DNA of 64,000 bases, taken from positions 1,242,931 through 1,306,930 of the forward strand of contig BJOX01000029.1 of the NCBI GenBank assembly GCA_009731375.1, in the 5' to 3' direction. The position numbers and the translations under genes were made by a program. This DNA comes from Paulinella micropora. Taxonomy: Eukaryota; Cercozoa; Imbricatea; Euglyphida. Below are positions 42,247 through 52,132 of the stretch, one piece after another. How positions within the stretch are numbered: the first letter of the stretch is position 1; every line of letters begins with the position of its first letter. The notes below the pieces were generated by a model. The model saw only the letters and a program-made list of their open reading frames with translations, was not told the DNA's origin and searched no databases.

Positions 42247-42386
42247 ATTTAGAATTGCGCTTCGTGCTCCGCACTCTCGCTTGTTCTAAACATCGTTTTT
42301 TCTTTATTGAAAAAAATAAATCGGTTTTCGATGTTTATCAACGAACGAGAATGAGCATAGCGAATGAGAGTGTAGTTGATAAATAT
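42247..42386. terminator. hairpin region between protease end and penton start (PLV2)
   Basis: TTTATCAAC (42334-42342) pairs with GTTGATAAA (42375-42383), directly past the TGATATTT beside the protease stop. TTTAGAA and TTCTAAA (about 42249-42290) flank a GCGCTTCGTGCTCCGCACTCTCGC loop, the common hairpin motif. Confidence 0.6.
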
Positions 42387-42389
42387 CAT

Positions 42390-43352
42390 TTACAAATAGG
42401 TGTCAAAACCATAACCATGCTGTGCTCTTAACTTTTCCGCTTCGTCTTCTTTTAAGTCTGTATAACCACTGGCAAATTTAAATCGCACTCCATTTGCCCG
42501 CTCCATCAAAAAACGCATAGCAAACCATCCACATGTGTCTGAAGTATCACTCTGCTCTTTTACTTTATTTACTTTCATTAATAAATAACTATCGGGGTGG
42601 CTTTTATCTATTAGCCGTTTCATTTGTTGTTGAAAGTCTTCCGTCAGCTCGTAAAGTGCTAAAGGGTCATACACTTCAACACTCCTGTCTTTATCTAGAC
42701 TTATCCATACAGCCATCCAGTGCTGTCCTTTTTTGTTGCTAGGGTCGGTATTCATAATAAATCCGTATCGCTTTCTGCTTCCGGGCTTCAACTTGTTGAT
42801 TTCATCGCTCGCTATCGCTCTGAGATACCATCCATGTTTTTTCATCATCTCATCTATTTCATTAGTCATTAGTCCCCTCCCCTCTATGTCGCTCGTGAGC
42901 GACTGCCCCGCGAGCGGGGCTCCCTGCTGTTGCTCGTCTGGCTGTGGCACCTCTGGCTGTGGCACCTCTGGCTGTGGCTCCGCAGAACTTGTGCTCGGGG
43001 GTGGTGCTACATCCGTCGGTTGTGTCTCCGCTGGTTGTGTATTTGTCATTTCAAATATAAGTTGTTTAGCATCCGAAGTTTCAAAACGTGGTGGGTCTAT
43101 TGGCGATAGATTGCTATTTACAGGAGTTTTTTTTTCTTCATTCTTTTTGCTTTTATTTTTAGCAATCATTTTTGTTGTAAATTGATCTAGTTTATCCCAT
43201 CCATCTTTTGCCGATGATATGTTTTCAGTAATTTTTTGTGTGTATAACCATCTCTTTAAACTAGTGGCGTAGTCGTTTGAACCTTTGTTTTTTATGATAG
43301 GGATATTAATGCCTGCTTTTTGAAGGTGATTTTTTATTATATTATTTTTCAT
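42390..43352 (-). CDS. PRO: Ulp1/adenain-like maturation protease (PLV2), intact
   Basis: 320 residues. N-terminal third is helical and basic, middle is Pro/Gln/Glu-rich (repeat PQPEVPQPEV), and the C-terminal catalytic part has His in GQHWMAVWIS, Asp in VEVYDPLA, Gln and Cys in EQSDTSDTCGW. This is the H-D-Q-C set of adenain-like C48 proteases. The catalytic half is about 80 percent identical to PLV1; the N-terminal part is unrelated. One of the few undamaged PLV2 genes. Confidence 0.85.
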   Translation of the reverse strand: MKNNIIKNHLQKAGINIPIIKNKGSNDYATSLKRWLYTQKITENISSAKDGWDKLDQFTTKMIAKNKSKKNEEKKTPVNSNLSPIDPPRFETSDAKQLIFEMTNTQPAETQPTDVAPPPSTSSAEPQPEVPQPEVPQPDEQQQGAPLAGQSLTSDIEGRGLMTNEIDEMMKKHGWYLRAIASDEINKLKPGSRKRYGFIMNTDPSNKKGQHWMAVWISLDKDRSVEVYDPLALYELTEDFQQQMKRLIDKSHPDSYLLMKVNKVKEQSDTSDTCGWFAMRFLMERANGVRFKFASGYTDLKEDEAEKLRAQHGYGFDTYL

Positions 43353-43511
43353 TTTTTCACACGTTTTTTTCTCGTTTTCTCAGAGAACATTTCATCAATA
43401 ATTCTTCGTCTTTTTTCTTCTTCCAAATCTTTTTCTTGTTTATTTACTGTCACTTATATCAGTTATTTTTGGGGAAGATGTAGTTGCGGTTTTCTTTGGT
43501 TTATTTATCGT

Positions 43512-44139
43512 TTAAGGGGGATTCGGTTTCGCTATAATCGGCTGGGCAACTGGAGCCGTCAATAATCCCTGTCTATGTAGTCGTTCAGCATATAGTTCCT
43601 GAATAAGTCGCTGTTCCTTCTTCTGTTCCCTATCCTTTTCGTCCTGTCTTTCCTTAATCTCCGCCAGTTCTCTTTTATGTTCCCTATCCATTTTATCTTG
43701 TCTTTCCTTAGCATTGGCTATGTCTTTTCTTTCTTGCCTCTTCTTCTCCTCTTCTAAATCCTCCCTTGCTGTCTTTTCCTTTTTCTCTATGGCTTCAATA
43801 CCTTCATACTTTTCCTTTCTGAGTTTGTCTAAGTGGTCTTGAATTGTTGTTCTTGTATTCTGCTCAATCTCAGACAGGCTCTGGACTTTTCTTAAGTCTT
43901 CCTTCTTTGTTTTTTTCTTTGCTTTTGGAGTATCGCCACGCTCGCGTGGCTTATTTGGTCTGCTTAAGTATTTCATAAAAAGTTTAACAATTTGAAGTGT
44001 GCTCATAATTATTAATTTGTTTTCTTACCAAAATTGAGATAATAGTTTTACCCTTCTGGATAATGTAAGGCCTCCCGCTCTTATTTCTATAAACCCGCAG
44101 TGGTCTTACCTTAGGTTTACTTGCTTTCTTGACGACCAT
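43512..44139 (-). pseudogene. Lys/Glu-rich coiled-coil protein (PLV2), frameshifted near start
   Basis: Homologue of 11173-12006. ATG 44139-44137 (MVVKKASKPKVRPLRVYRNK) shifts frame after YIIQKGK, then reads STLQIVKLFMKYLSRP and the charged coiled coil to 43512. The Pro-Gln and C-terminal parts of PLV1 are missing; a Glu/Arg-rich remnant (EKDLEEEKRRIIDEMFSEK) is still visible in another frame at 43360-43450. Confidence 0.65.
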
Positions 44140-44188
44140 TTTATATTAACAAAAAAATATTTTCAATTCGTTTATATAAAAATATCAT

Positions 44189-44515
44189 TTAGAATTTGAG
44201 TGCCCCTCGTCCTCTCTGCTTACCATAACCAAGTTTTGAAGCGGTGGCTTGGACAGACCCCGCATAAGGCACTCCAATACTGCTTAAGGCTCCAGCAGTT
44301 CTAGAGATTACTTTGTTATCGCGGAGAAATTTATTAACAGCCAAGGCAGGTTTCCCCACTTTTTGCCATTTAATTTTACCGCCAGCCTGTCCCTTGCCTC
44401 CTTGCTTCTTCTTCCGTCCAGTCTTCTTTTGGCCTCCTGCCATATTTATGCTTGAGTTAATTGTTCGTTTGCCGATTGTTGGAATGACTTCAACACGAGT
44501 TGTTTTTACTACCAT
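44189..44515 (-). CDS. small Gly/Lys-rich basic protein (PLV2)
   Basis: 108 residues, intact homologue of 12006-12323 with the same ends (MVVKTTRVEVIPTIGKRTIN and QRGRGALKF). Conserved upstream ATAGTATA before the ATG in both elements. Confidence 0.7.
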   Translation of the reverse strand: MVVKTTRVEVIPTIGKRTINSSINMAGGQKKTGRKKKQGGKGQAGGKIKWQKVGKPALAVNKFLRDNKVISRTAGALSSIGVPYAGSVQATASKLGYGKQRGRGALKF

Positions 44516-44603
44516 TATACTATGAAAACAAAATTATTTACAAAATTTTTTGATTATGTCAAAAGACATAATCTAATTGCGGATTTTCAATCCGCTAAAT
44601 TTT

Positions 44604-45437
44604 TTATTTTAGTCTGAAGTTGAAATTCTTCCGTAACTCGTCATCAACACTTGAGACATAAAGAAAATTGAAGCGTTCTTTTGTAGCCTCATGATACTTT
44701 TCCAGAAAATAATCAAAGTTGAAAGATAAATCTAAATGTTTATACACGAGTTCCATTTTGTCTGAGATTGGCCTGGAAAGATTAACAAATAATCTAACTG
44801 CTTAATGGCTTCTGGTCGTAGGTCATTCAGATACTGGCTTGCCATAATCACCTTACTTTTATAATGTCTGTTCTTTTTTAACAAATCACTTACGGACTTG
44901 TCTCTTAATCCACTTCCTAAATCGTCCAAAACAAAAACAACCTCTGGCGAAATATACTTGCTCGGTCGTTCTTTTGGTGCCTCCTTTATCTGTTTCTTTT
45001 CTTTCCAAAGTATAAAAATTGTGGTTTCTCCAACGGTTCTTTATCGTCCTGTTTAATTTCAGCTTCGTGTTGCTCGCTATCTCCAGCATGCTGGAGATTT
45101 CTGTCAAGTTTGTCAAGTTCATAATCAATGGCATTCACACCATCTGATTTAAGAAAGGTATATATTGCCATTGGGTTTCCCCTGTTCTTAAAGTGCTTTA
45201 CCATTGCTTTATAAATGTAGTCCTTGTGTATTGTTGAAGCATAAATGATAATACGGGTTTTTCCGTCTGTCGTCCGTTTCAGTATTTCAAAGAGTGCTGT
45301 TGTTTTTCCACTTTTCTTACGGGCGAGTAGAAATATATTGGCATAGGGCTCATTAAATAATTTATAACCTTTTGCTTTTTTGTTTCCTTCGCCTTCCTGC
45401 TTCACTGGTTTCACCTTGACATTGTTTTTTTTTGCAT
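44604..45437 (-). pseudogene. ATPase: A32-like packaging ATPase (PLV2), multiple frameshifts
   Basis: Homologue of 12363-13182. Walker A LLARKKSGKTTALFEIL, Walker B VFVLDDLGSG, then ASQYLNDLRPEAIKQLDYLL. Shifts in the poly-A run after the start codon, near 45000 and near 44760; three bases lost at DIVKSV. Ends NFRLK at TAA 44606-44604. Confidence 0.82.
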
Positions 45438-45444
45438 TGCCATA

Positions 45445-45810
45445 TTATTGAGCCAAAAACTCTAAGCATATGACAATTCTTCCCGCTAGATTTCCTGTGT
45501 CAATATTTCCGCTGTCAGTTTCAAGGACTTTAAATGTATATTGTCCGTCTGACCATCCAACGACACCTAAATTATAACTAAGGTTTGAAATGTTTGCTAT
45601 ATTACTATCTGCAAATGTGCCAATAATTCCAATTCTGTCCATATAAAGAATTCTGGTTTTGGTTTCAGTCTGGTCGTTCGTATAATGAATAAACTTAGCA
45701 TTCATTCTGGTTGGCGTGAATGACATTTGAATATTTTTATTAAATGGTTTGCTCCCCACAAAATCATTGCTCAGAAAAATAATCTTTTGGTATTTATATT
45801 CAGTAGCCAT
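45445..45810 (-). CDS. conserved small protein of the capsid block (PLV2)
   Basis: 121 residues, intact, homologue of 13191-13553. Its ATG (45810-45808) shares the palindrome CATG with an ATG on the other strand at 45809, at the head of the Cys-rich gene. Confidence 0.7.
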   Translation of the reverse strand: MATEYKYQKIIFLSNDFVGSKPFNKNIQMSFTPTRMNAKFIHYTNDQTETKTRILYMDRIGIIGTFADSNIANISNLSYNLGVVGWSDGQYTFKVLETDSGNIDTGNLAGRIVICLEFLAQ

Positions 45811-45823
45811 GATTATATTACTG

Positions 45824-46066
45824 ATGATAAACTTTTTAATAACAAAAATATTTTCGCGGTCTGCCTGCGACTTTTACTCACGGGTCAGCGAAAAAAAGAA
45901 TGAGAGTTGTGTTTATTGTATAAAGCAAGGTATTGAAACTAAGTATAAATGCCTGTATAAACCTTTCAGTGATTGGTATGTTAGTTTTGATGAAGCCCTG
46001 CCGTTAATCTGTGCCGGCGATAGTTCTTGGTATAAAATACATTTATACGAGTGTTCATTTCTTTGA
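45824..46066 (+). CDS. small Cys-rich secreted or membrane-anchored protein (PLV2)
   Basis: 80 residues from ATG 45824 (MINFLITKIFSRSACDFYSR), or 85 from ATG 45809. Same hydrophobic start and Cys pattern as 13653-13904, intact. Overlaps the end of the convergent two-TM gene by 12 bases. Confidence 0.65.
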   Translation: MINFLITKIFSRSACDFYSRVSEKKNESCVYCIKQGIETKYKCLYKPFSDWYVSFDEALPLICAGDSSWYKIHLYECSFL

Positions 46067-46411
46067 ACTAGAAGGCGATGGAAGGCAAATTTCTATGAGT
46101 AAATTCAAAATTCCGACATAAGTATTAGCAACCTCGCACGGCAAGTTCTTGTCAGATAGCCTCACGATACAAAGGGTTATAATGGCGATAATGATACCCA
46201 TTTGAAATAACTATTTAATAAGTCTGCTGTCGGTTGGCCTATTTTTTATACAACAACAATTCCAGTTATCTTCCAATTCGTGCTCTACTTTTTTTTTGCT
46301 CAGTCTTTAGTTCACTTCAAGAACACGAGACTTTAATTCGGGAGTTAGTTCGCCATCCATATCCATAATAGGCGGCGGTCTGTGAAGTCTAGTTGTATTA
46401 TTGTTGGGCAT
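46055..46411 (-). pseudogene. two-TM membrane protein (PLV2), frameshifted
   Basis: Homologue of 13906-14271. Opens MPNNNTTRLHRPPPIMDMDG, loses a base after SRVLEV (near 46310), and has an in-frame stop where PLV1 has Tyr (LIK-x-LFQMGI). The C-terminus without duplication reads GILNLLIEICLPSPSSSKK to TGA 46057-46055, showing the ancestral ending. Confidence 0.65.
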
Positions 46412-48287
46412 TAGGAGGAAGCGCGACTGCTCGTATTTCAGAAGGTTGCTTAGATAGATCTTCTATAATAAGCATGAGATTATTATTTTGTTTTTCTAAA
46501 TTAACTACCTTTTCCGTTAGATGTTGAAAAGCACTAACCAATATTGGTATAAAGTCTGTATATGTTATGCTTTCAAGGTAGCCATCTCCATCGTCTGCTT
46601 TTATTCCGCTTTCAAATACAAATCTGGAAATATTTTTTTTACTTCATCCGCTATAAATCCGTGGTTCTTTTTTTCTTTCTTTTTGTCTGTTTTCCAATAA
46701 TACGAGCAACAATTTATTTTAATTAGTTTCTCACAACAATCCCCGCAGTCTAATGTTTTAATATCTGATTTTAGCCTCCTGTCCGATGAGTTTGTCCAAG
46801 CTCCGTTAAGCGGAACATAATTATAACTGCCAGACGGCTCACCTGAAGAGTTTGAAGTTGTCCAAGCATGAAGCAAGCCAGTTGAAGAAACAATTATACC
46901 ATAATTCGTATATCCCTCCGATTTAAAAAATATTTGCGGGTCATTAGTAGAACTTGGTCTTTGTCTTATTGTTAAGGAACCGCTGGATGTTGTTGGAAGA
47001 GTTAATGTTGAAGAACAACTTATAGCACTCTGAGCATAGATAACTCCACTTCCCCTCGCATAAAAATTTAAGTCTTGATTGGTATTGCTTCCCGTAGCAT
47101 ATATTGAATTATAACCAAAACCAAGTGCCTGTGTCCCGTTGCTGTGTCTGAATTCAACACCGGCAGAAGATGCTCCAAGATTGGCTGTGACATATAATCC
47201 GACTGGTGTAGCATGAGACCCACTTCTTTTTTCTCCTCTTATATCTGCCGTGCTATTAACAACAGATATGCCTGCATTTGCGGTTATTGCCCCTGTATTG
47301 CTTATGTTCATCGCCTCGCTAAATGCTATGGCTCCTCCAAGTGATACTCCTGATTTGTAGTTAAAAGCGAGTTTGTTGCTTATCTTGTATATTTGAAAGT
47401 TGGAGTTAGGTTGCTTGATTTCCAGCCACCTCCCTCCCAATAACTATCAAAACTTAAAGCAATATTGTCCTGACTATAATTCAATAATTGGAATGTGGGA
47501 TAAACTGATGTATGAACGAATGCTTGAATATGTGAGCCATTCGCATTTCCTTCTGTTCCATATAATTCTAAGCCACCAGTTACTCCTACTCCTTTCGTTG
47601 TTCTGCCTATGATTATCGGTTTGCCTAGTGCTGTTGTTATTTTATCAGTCGTTGTTAATGTGGTTGTAGTTGTAGTCATGCCAGTAGTTGAAGTGATTGT
47701 TCCAGCACTTGTTATGTTGTTTGAGTTCATATCTAAGTCCCCATAAAACCGCATACCACCAGCATTGTTAAAACGGACAGTGTCAGATGAAGCACTTTTA
47801 TTATCCAAAAGTTTTGAAATATAAAGACCTGCTCCTTTTACATCAAATGCTACATTCGTGAATACATGACCTCTTTGGTTCGCGGTTCCACTTGTAGCAG
47901 TATTTAGAGTAAATAAGAAATATTGATAATCACCTGATGTCTGTGAAAAGAATATATCTCCTCCATTTTCGTTTAATATCCTCGCCCCATTATATGTTAT
48001 ATTTCCACCATTAATGATAACTTGATTATTAAAATCAGCCGTTTGTGTTAAAGTTAGATATTTTATCGTAGTGCTCGCCTCATTAAATGTTTTACTTCCT
48101 GTTATGGTTTGGTCTGTTGTTAGTTTTACATTTTGTATGTCTAATGTATCCACATAACTTTTGTTTGCTCCGTCCGTTGTTGCTGATGGTGTGGCTAAGT
48201 TTGTTATTCTGTTGTTGTTCAAACTTAATGTTGTTCCAGTTGCACTTACTTACTTCCCTTCTTACTTACTTACTTACTTCCTTACTC

Positions 48288-48335
<48 letters not shown>

Positions 48336-49970
48336 GCTTACTTGCTTACTTGCTTACTTACTTGCTTACTTACTTTTGCTTACTTATTACTTACTTACTT
48401 ACTTACTTGGTTATAATTAAAGCATTACCTGAATATAACTCTGCATACGAACCAGTTATTTGTATCGGATAAAAGGTCGCTGTTGCTATTTTCTGTGCTG
48501 CAATCATTCCTTTTTTGTATCAAAGGCGATGCCGATTCCGTCAAAAGAAGCAGGATTTGATGAACCATTTACTTCTAAAACTGATGTAAATTTTTCATTG
48601 CCTGCTATGGTTTGGTCTCCTGTTAATTTAACCACAGAAGTATCAAGAACAGAAACACCCACACCATCAACAAGATTAACATTTGTTATGCTTTGGCTTT
48701 TCATATCAATACCAGCACTAGCATTTATTATGTTGCTAAATGTTTTAATTCCTCCTATGGTTTGGTCTCCTGTTAGTTAAACCACCGAACCATCAACTGC
48801 AAGAGTGGTGAGATTAATTCCATTATATGTAGAAGCCCCTGAAATAGCATAATAACCACCCATATTTAATGCTCCTGTCATACTGACGGTGCCGTCTAAT
48901 CTAAGAAAGGGCGATGCCACATTTCGCCATTGTCCTGTGCTATAAATAAGCAGTTGATTATCTGTTGCTGTTGTTATAATTACATCGCTATGTGTATCAA
49001 TACTTCCACTTGCCGACACTTTCGCGTTGTTGGAGTCGTGCTCTGATAACCAAGTTGCGATAGCCCTACCATTTAGTTGATTTACATTTGTAATGTTTTG
49101 GCTGTTCATATTTAGTCCTCCCGTCATAGTCGTGGTTCCGTCTAATCTCAGAAAGGGTGAAGTCGTATTTCTCCATAGCCCCGTGCTATAAATGAGTAAT
49201 TGATTATCTGCGGGGAAGCCTGTTATTGTCACATCGCTGTGGCTATCTATACTTCCACCTGCTGAAAATTTATTATTATTATCATTATGTTCAAATATCC
49301 ATTCATCAACATCTTTTGTATTCAGTAAATTTACTCCTTTTATATTCAAATATCTGCCCATACTAATATTACCGAATTCATCAACATTTATCGGAAATGT
49401 TTTATTTACCCAGTTTATTGAATTATATGTGAGATAACTATAAGTGGCTATTGGTGCGGTTATGACTACATCTGAAAGTGTATCAATTGAACCGAGGGTG
49501 GTATTCCTCCATTTACCATCTACATCGTTGTATGTTAAGTATTGACCGACCACTGGTGCAGATATGTTTGTGTCTATCAAATTGTATAAACTGGTTTGGT
49601 GCGGATTGGAAGTATTAGAGTGGTGTTGAGTTGAGGCTTTGACTTCGTCGTTGTCCCTTACTCGTTGCTCTGTGTAGTATAAATTTTTTCCTTCTTTGAT
49701 GTCGGTTGTTGATTTTAAAGCGAGACGTGTGTCAAAGCGGTTATCAGTCCAATAATAATTAAGTCCTTCTTTTAGGTCAGTTGTGCTTTTGGTAGCCAGT
49801 CGTGTATCAAATCGCACATCGGTAAAATAAAGATTTACGGGGTCGGCATCTTCTGGCACTCTGTCTGTATTTAAACCGACTATGTTTGTGTTGGTTAAAT
49901 CTAAGTTAAGTATGTTTAGACTATCGACTGCTGATTCATTAAGTCCTAAGAGCGACTTGAAGTTCGACAT
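46398..49970 (-). pseudogene. long fibre protein with a different S74-type end (PLV2)
   Basis: Homologue of 14261-17677 over the N-terminal and shaft parts (LYFTDVRFDTRLATKSTTD, one extra NYYWTDNRFDTRLALKSTTD unit, VKLTGDQTIAGNEKFTS). The distal part and chaperone end differ (SDRRLKSDIKTLDCGD, YYWKTDKKKEKKNHGFIADE, then TEKVVNLEKQNNNLM). Breaks: shifts near 48775, 48510, 47420 and 46610, and an (ACTT)n insertion at 48242-48412. The stop overlaps the start of the two-TM gene by 14 bases. Confidence 0.8.
48242..48412. repeat. (ACTT)n microsatellite inserted in the PLV2 fibre gene
   Basis: About 170 bp of TTAC/ACTT repeats with CTTG variants, placed between GTTCCAGTTGC and GGTTATAATTAAAG, which are contiguous in PLV1. 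No flanking transposon sequence is seen. Confidence 0.93.
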
Positions 49971-50046
49971 ATTATATATATTTATTAAATAATTAATTTT
50001 ATTTTTGTTAAATTATAGCAACAAAGATTAAAAGCATATCTAAATT

Positions 50047-50640
50047 ATGCCGTCAAAGGAAGCATCAAAGGAAAATTGGAAGAAGGCTGTTCAAGCAAAT
50101 AGAGAAAATGCTGAACGGCGAAAGGACGAATGGGCTCGCGAACGGCTCTGCAAGAAGGGGGAACTGAAAGATAAGACCATAGATGAAATAATTGCCATAT
50201 GTTGCCTTTGAACAAGGAGGCGTAATTCGTGTTTTTAGGTCGTTTAAGGCCTTCAAGAGGTATTATGTCAAAGGATTAGAAACTGATGCTGAGTTAGGTG
50301 TTGCTAAGGAAATACTGGCAAAACCCGAAATCGTAGAAGACGAAAGCGACAGCGACAGCGGAATTGATATGTCTGAGGTTATTGCTAATCATATGCTTAG
50401 AAAGATAAAAAGAATGCTAAAAAGCCTAAGAAGAAAGCCGCAAAGAAAGCACCACCACCAAAAAAGCCAGAGAATGACAGCGAAGAAGAAGAAGAAAGTG
50501 AGAGTGAAGAAAGCGAAGATTATGAAACAACAGGCGGAAAACAGCGAGGCGGCAAAAAACGAAGTGGAAAAATATCAGTCAATGTATATAACAATACACC
50601 AACGAGTAAAGAAAAAGTCAAGAAGTATTTCTTAAATTTT
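50047..50640 (+). pseudogene. acidic/basic low-complexity protein upstream of integrase (PLV2), frameshifted
   Basis: ATG 50047 (MPSKEASKENWKKAV) reads 53 codons; the rest continues in other frames (LETDAELGVAKEI, then SEEEEESESEESED and ISVNVYNNTPTSKEKV, KKYFLNF). Homologue of 17786-18304 and shows that gene's original ATG. Overlaps or abuts the integrase start at 50642. Confidence 0.6.
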
Positions 50641-50641
50641 A

Positions 50642-51624
50642 ATGGACAACAAACATACGACTGCTAATATTAATCAACAAAATCCTGACTCAGACAAAAC
50701 GGATGAGGAACAAAAAAAAGATACAGCACAGGAAATATTTCGGTAGACAAAGCCCAGAACAAGGGGCACAACAATATGGGCAGACAAAGTTTTAGATATG
50801 GTAAATATTGATTTAATGGATATGACAAAAGTCACAACAAAAAATAAAAATTATAATTTTGCTTTGATTTGGATTGATATTCATAGTCGGTATGCTTATG
50901 CCGTCCGTTAAAAAATAAGTTTTCAACTACTGTCTTAGAAGCACTCAAAAAAACTACCAAAGCCCAAGGCATTTATCTCAGACAGCGGTGGTGAATTTAA
51001 GGGAGCAGTTGGAGAATGGATGGATAATAATGGTATTAATCATTTTAAGTTTGAAGTTGGAGACCATAATTCATTAGGTATTGTTGATAGATTTGTAAGA
51101 ACTCTACGAGAACAACTCCATGTTATATGGTCTTATAATGACAACTTTGATTGGATAAATTACATTGAAGATGTTGTTTATTATTAGAACAAAAAAAAAC
51201 ACTCAACTATTAAGGCCTCACCACTTGAAGTATTTAATGGCACTAATACTAACAAGCAAGAACATTATGTAGATAAGAATTTATTTTATTTCAAAGAAGG
51301 AGACAAGGTAAGAAAACTTAACAAAAGCACATATTCGAAAAGGGCGGTAAGACTTGAAGCAAACAAATATATAAAGTAAAAGGCCGTAGCGGCTACCGGA
51401 TTATATTAACAAATGATGAAGTCGTGCCACCAAGGCACTTATTAAAGACTGAGGCAGCCGAAGAAGACGACAACACAAAAGACGAACCGGATATTAATAA
51501 AGAATTAAAAAAATTAACAAAGGAAAAGCAAACAAAGCATTTACGTAAACGTGAAAGCTTGGATGAGTCCAACATTCGTACCAGTGCCAGAGTCCGAAGA
51601 CAAAAGAACATTTTAAATTTGTAG
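50642..51624 (+). pseudogene. INT: rve-type integrase (PLV2), several stops and frameshifts
   Basis: Homologue of 18309-19326. Recognisable D in VNIDLMDMTK, D in FISDSGGEFKG, and Asp at the third site in LGIVDRFVRTLREQL. Disruptions: TAG after EIF-R (near 50742), frameshifts near 50910 and 51340, TAG 51184-51186 where PLV1 has Tyr. C-terminal SNIRTSARVRRQKNILNL ends at 51624. Confidence 0.82.
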
Positions 51625-51626
51625 CA

Positions 51627-51677
51627 TTACTTACTCTCAGTTGCAGGATTTACAATTCCAAACTTAGCATATAATGA

Positions 51678-51745
<68 letters not shown>

Positions 51746-52087
51746 TTACTTCATCCTCTCCAGCGTTAACCATCCAAGTTGCCTCTAGTCTTCCTTCTTT
51801 TGCTTCATCATAAATTGCATCAGGATTGTTTAGCCCTTCTTTGAATACTACATAGACTTTTTATATAACTCCTGTGGCTTCTTTTGACTTTTAGATTTCT
51901 TTTTTCCAACGGAGGCGAGAGGGCTTTTGGCTTCGGTTTTTTCGTCCGCCTTTGCTTCGGAGGCTGTAGCTGGGGCTGTAGCAGTGGCTGTAGCAGTGGC
52001 TATAGCATGGGCTGTAGCAGGGGCTGTAGCAGGGGCTGACTCGGAGGTCTCGGCTTCGGTGGCGGTGGTCTTCTTCTTTGGGGGCAT
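51627..52087 (-). pseudogene. unknown gene with Ala-Thr repeats and a poly-Val tract (PLV2)
   Basis: Minus strand from ATG 52087: MPPKKKTTATEAETSES, then an 18-bp repeat coding Ala/Thr/Pro, then KSKSQKKPQELYK. After a shift near 51860: VYVVFKEGLNNPDAIYDEAK, GRLEATWMVNAGEDEVI. A (GTA)n tract at 51678-51745 then codes about 22 Val and the frame closes with SLYAKFGIVNPATESK at TAA 51629-51627, two bases from the convergent integrase stop. Occupies the slot of the PLV1 19453-20030 gene but I see no convincing homology. Confidence 0.5.
51678..51745. repeat. (TAC)n trinucleotide tract, in frame as poly-Val
   Basis: About 22 units; in-frame on the minus strand within the preceding gene, so expansion does not break the reading frame. 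Confidence 0.9.
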
Positions 52088-52090
52088 TGC

Positions 52091-52132
52091 CTACCCACAC
52101 ATCAAAAAAGCACAAAACACATGTGTGGGTAG
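52091..52132. promoter_or_regulatory. perfect 12-bp inverted repeat upstream of 52087 gene
   Basis: CTACCCACACAT (52091-52102) and ATGTGTGGGTAG (52121-52132) flank an 18-nt loop, 3 bp before the minus-strand ATG. Unlike the other hairpins it is 5' of its gene, so an operator or structured leader is possible. Confidence 0.55.
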
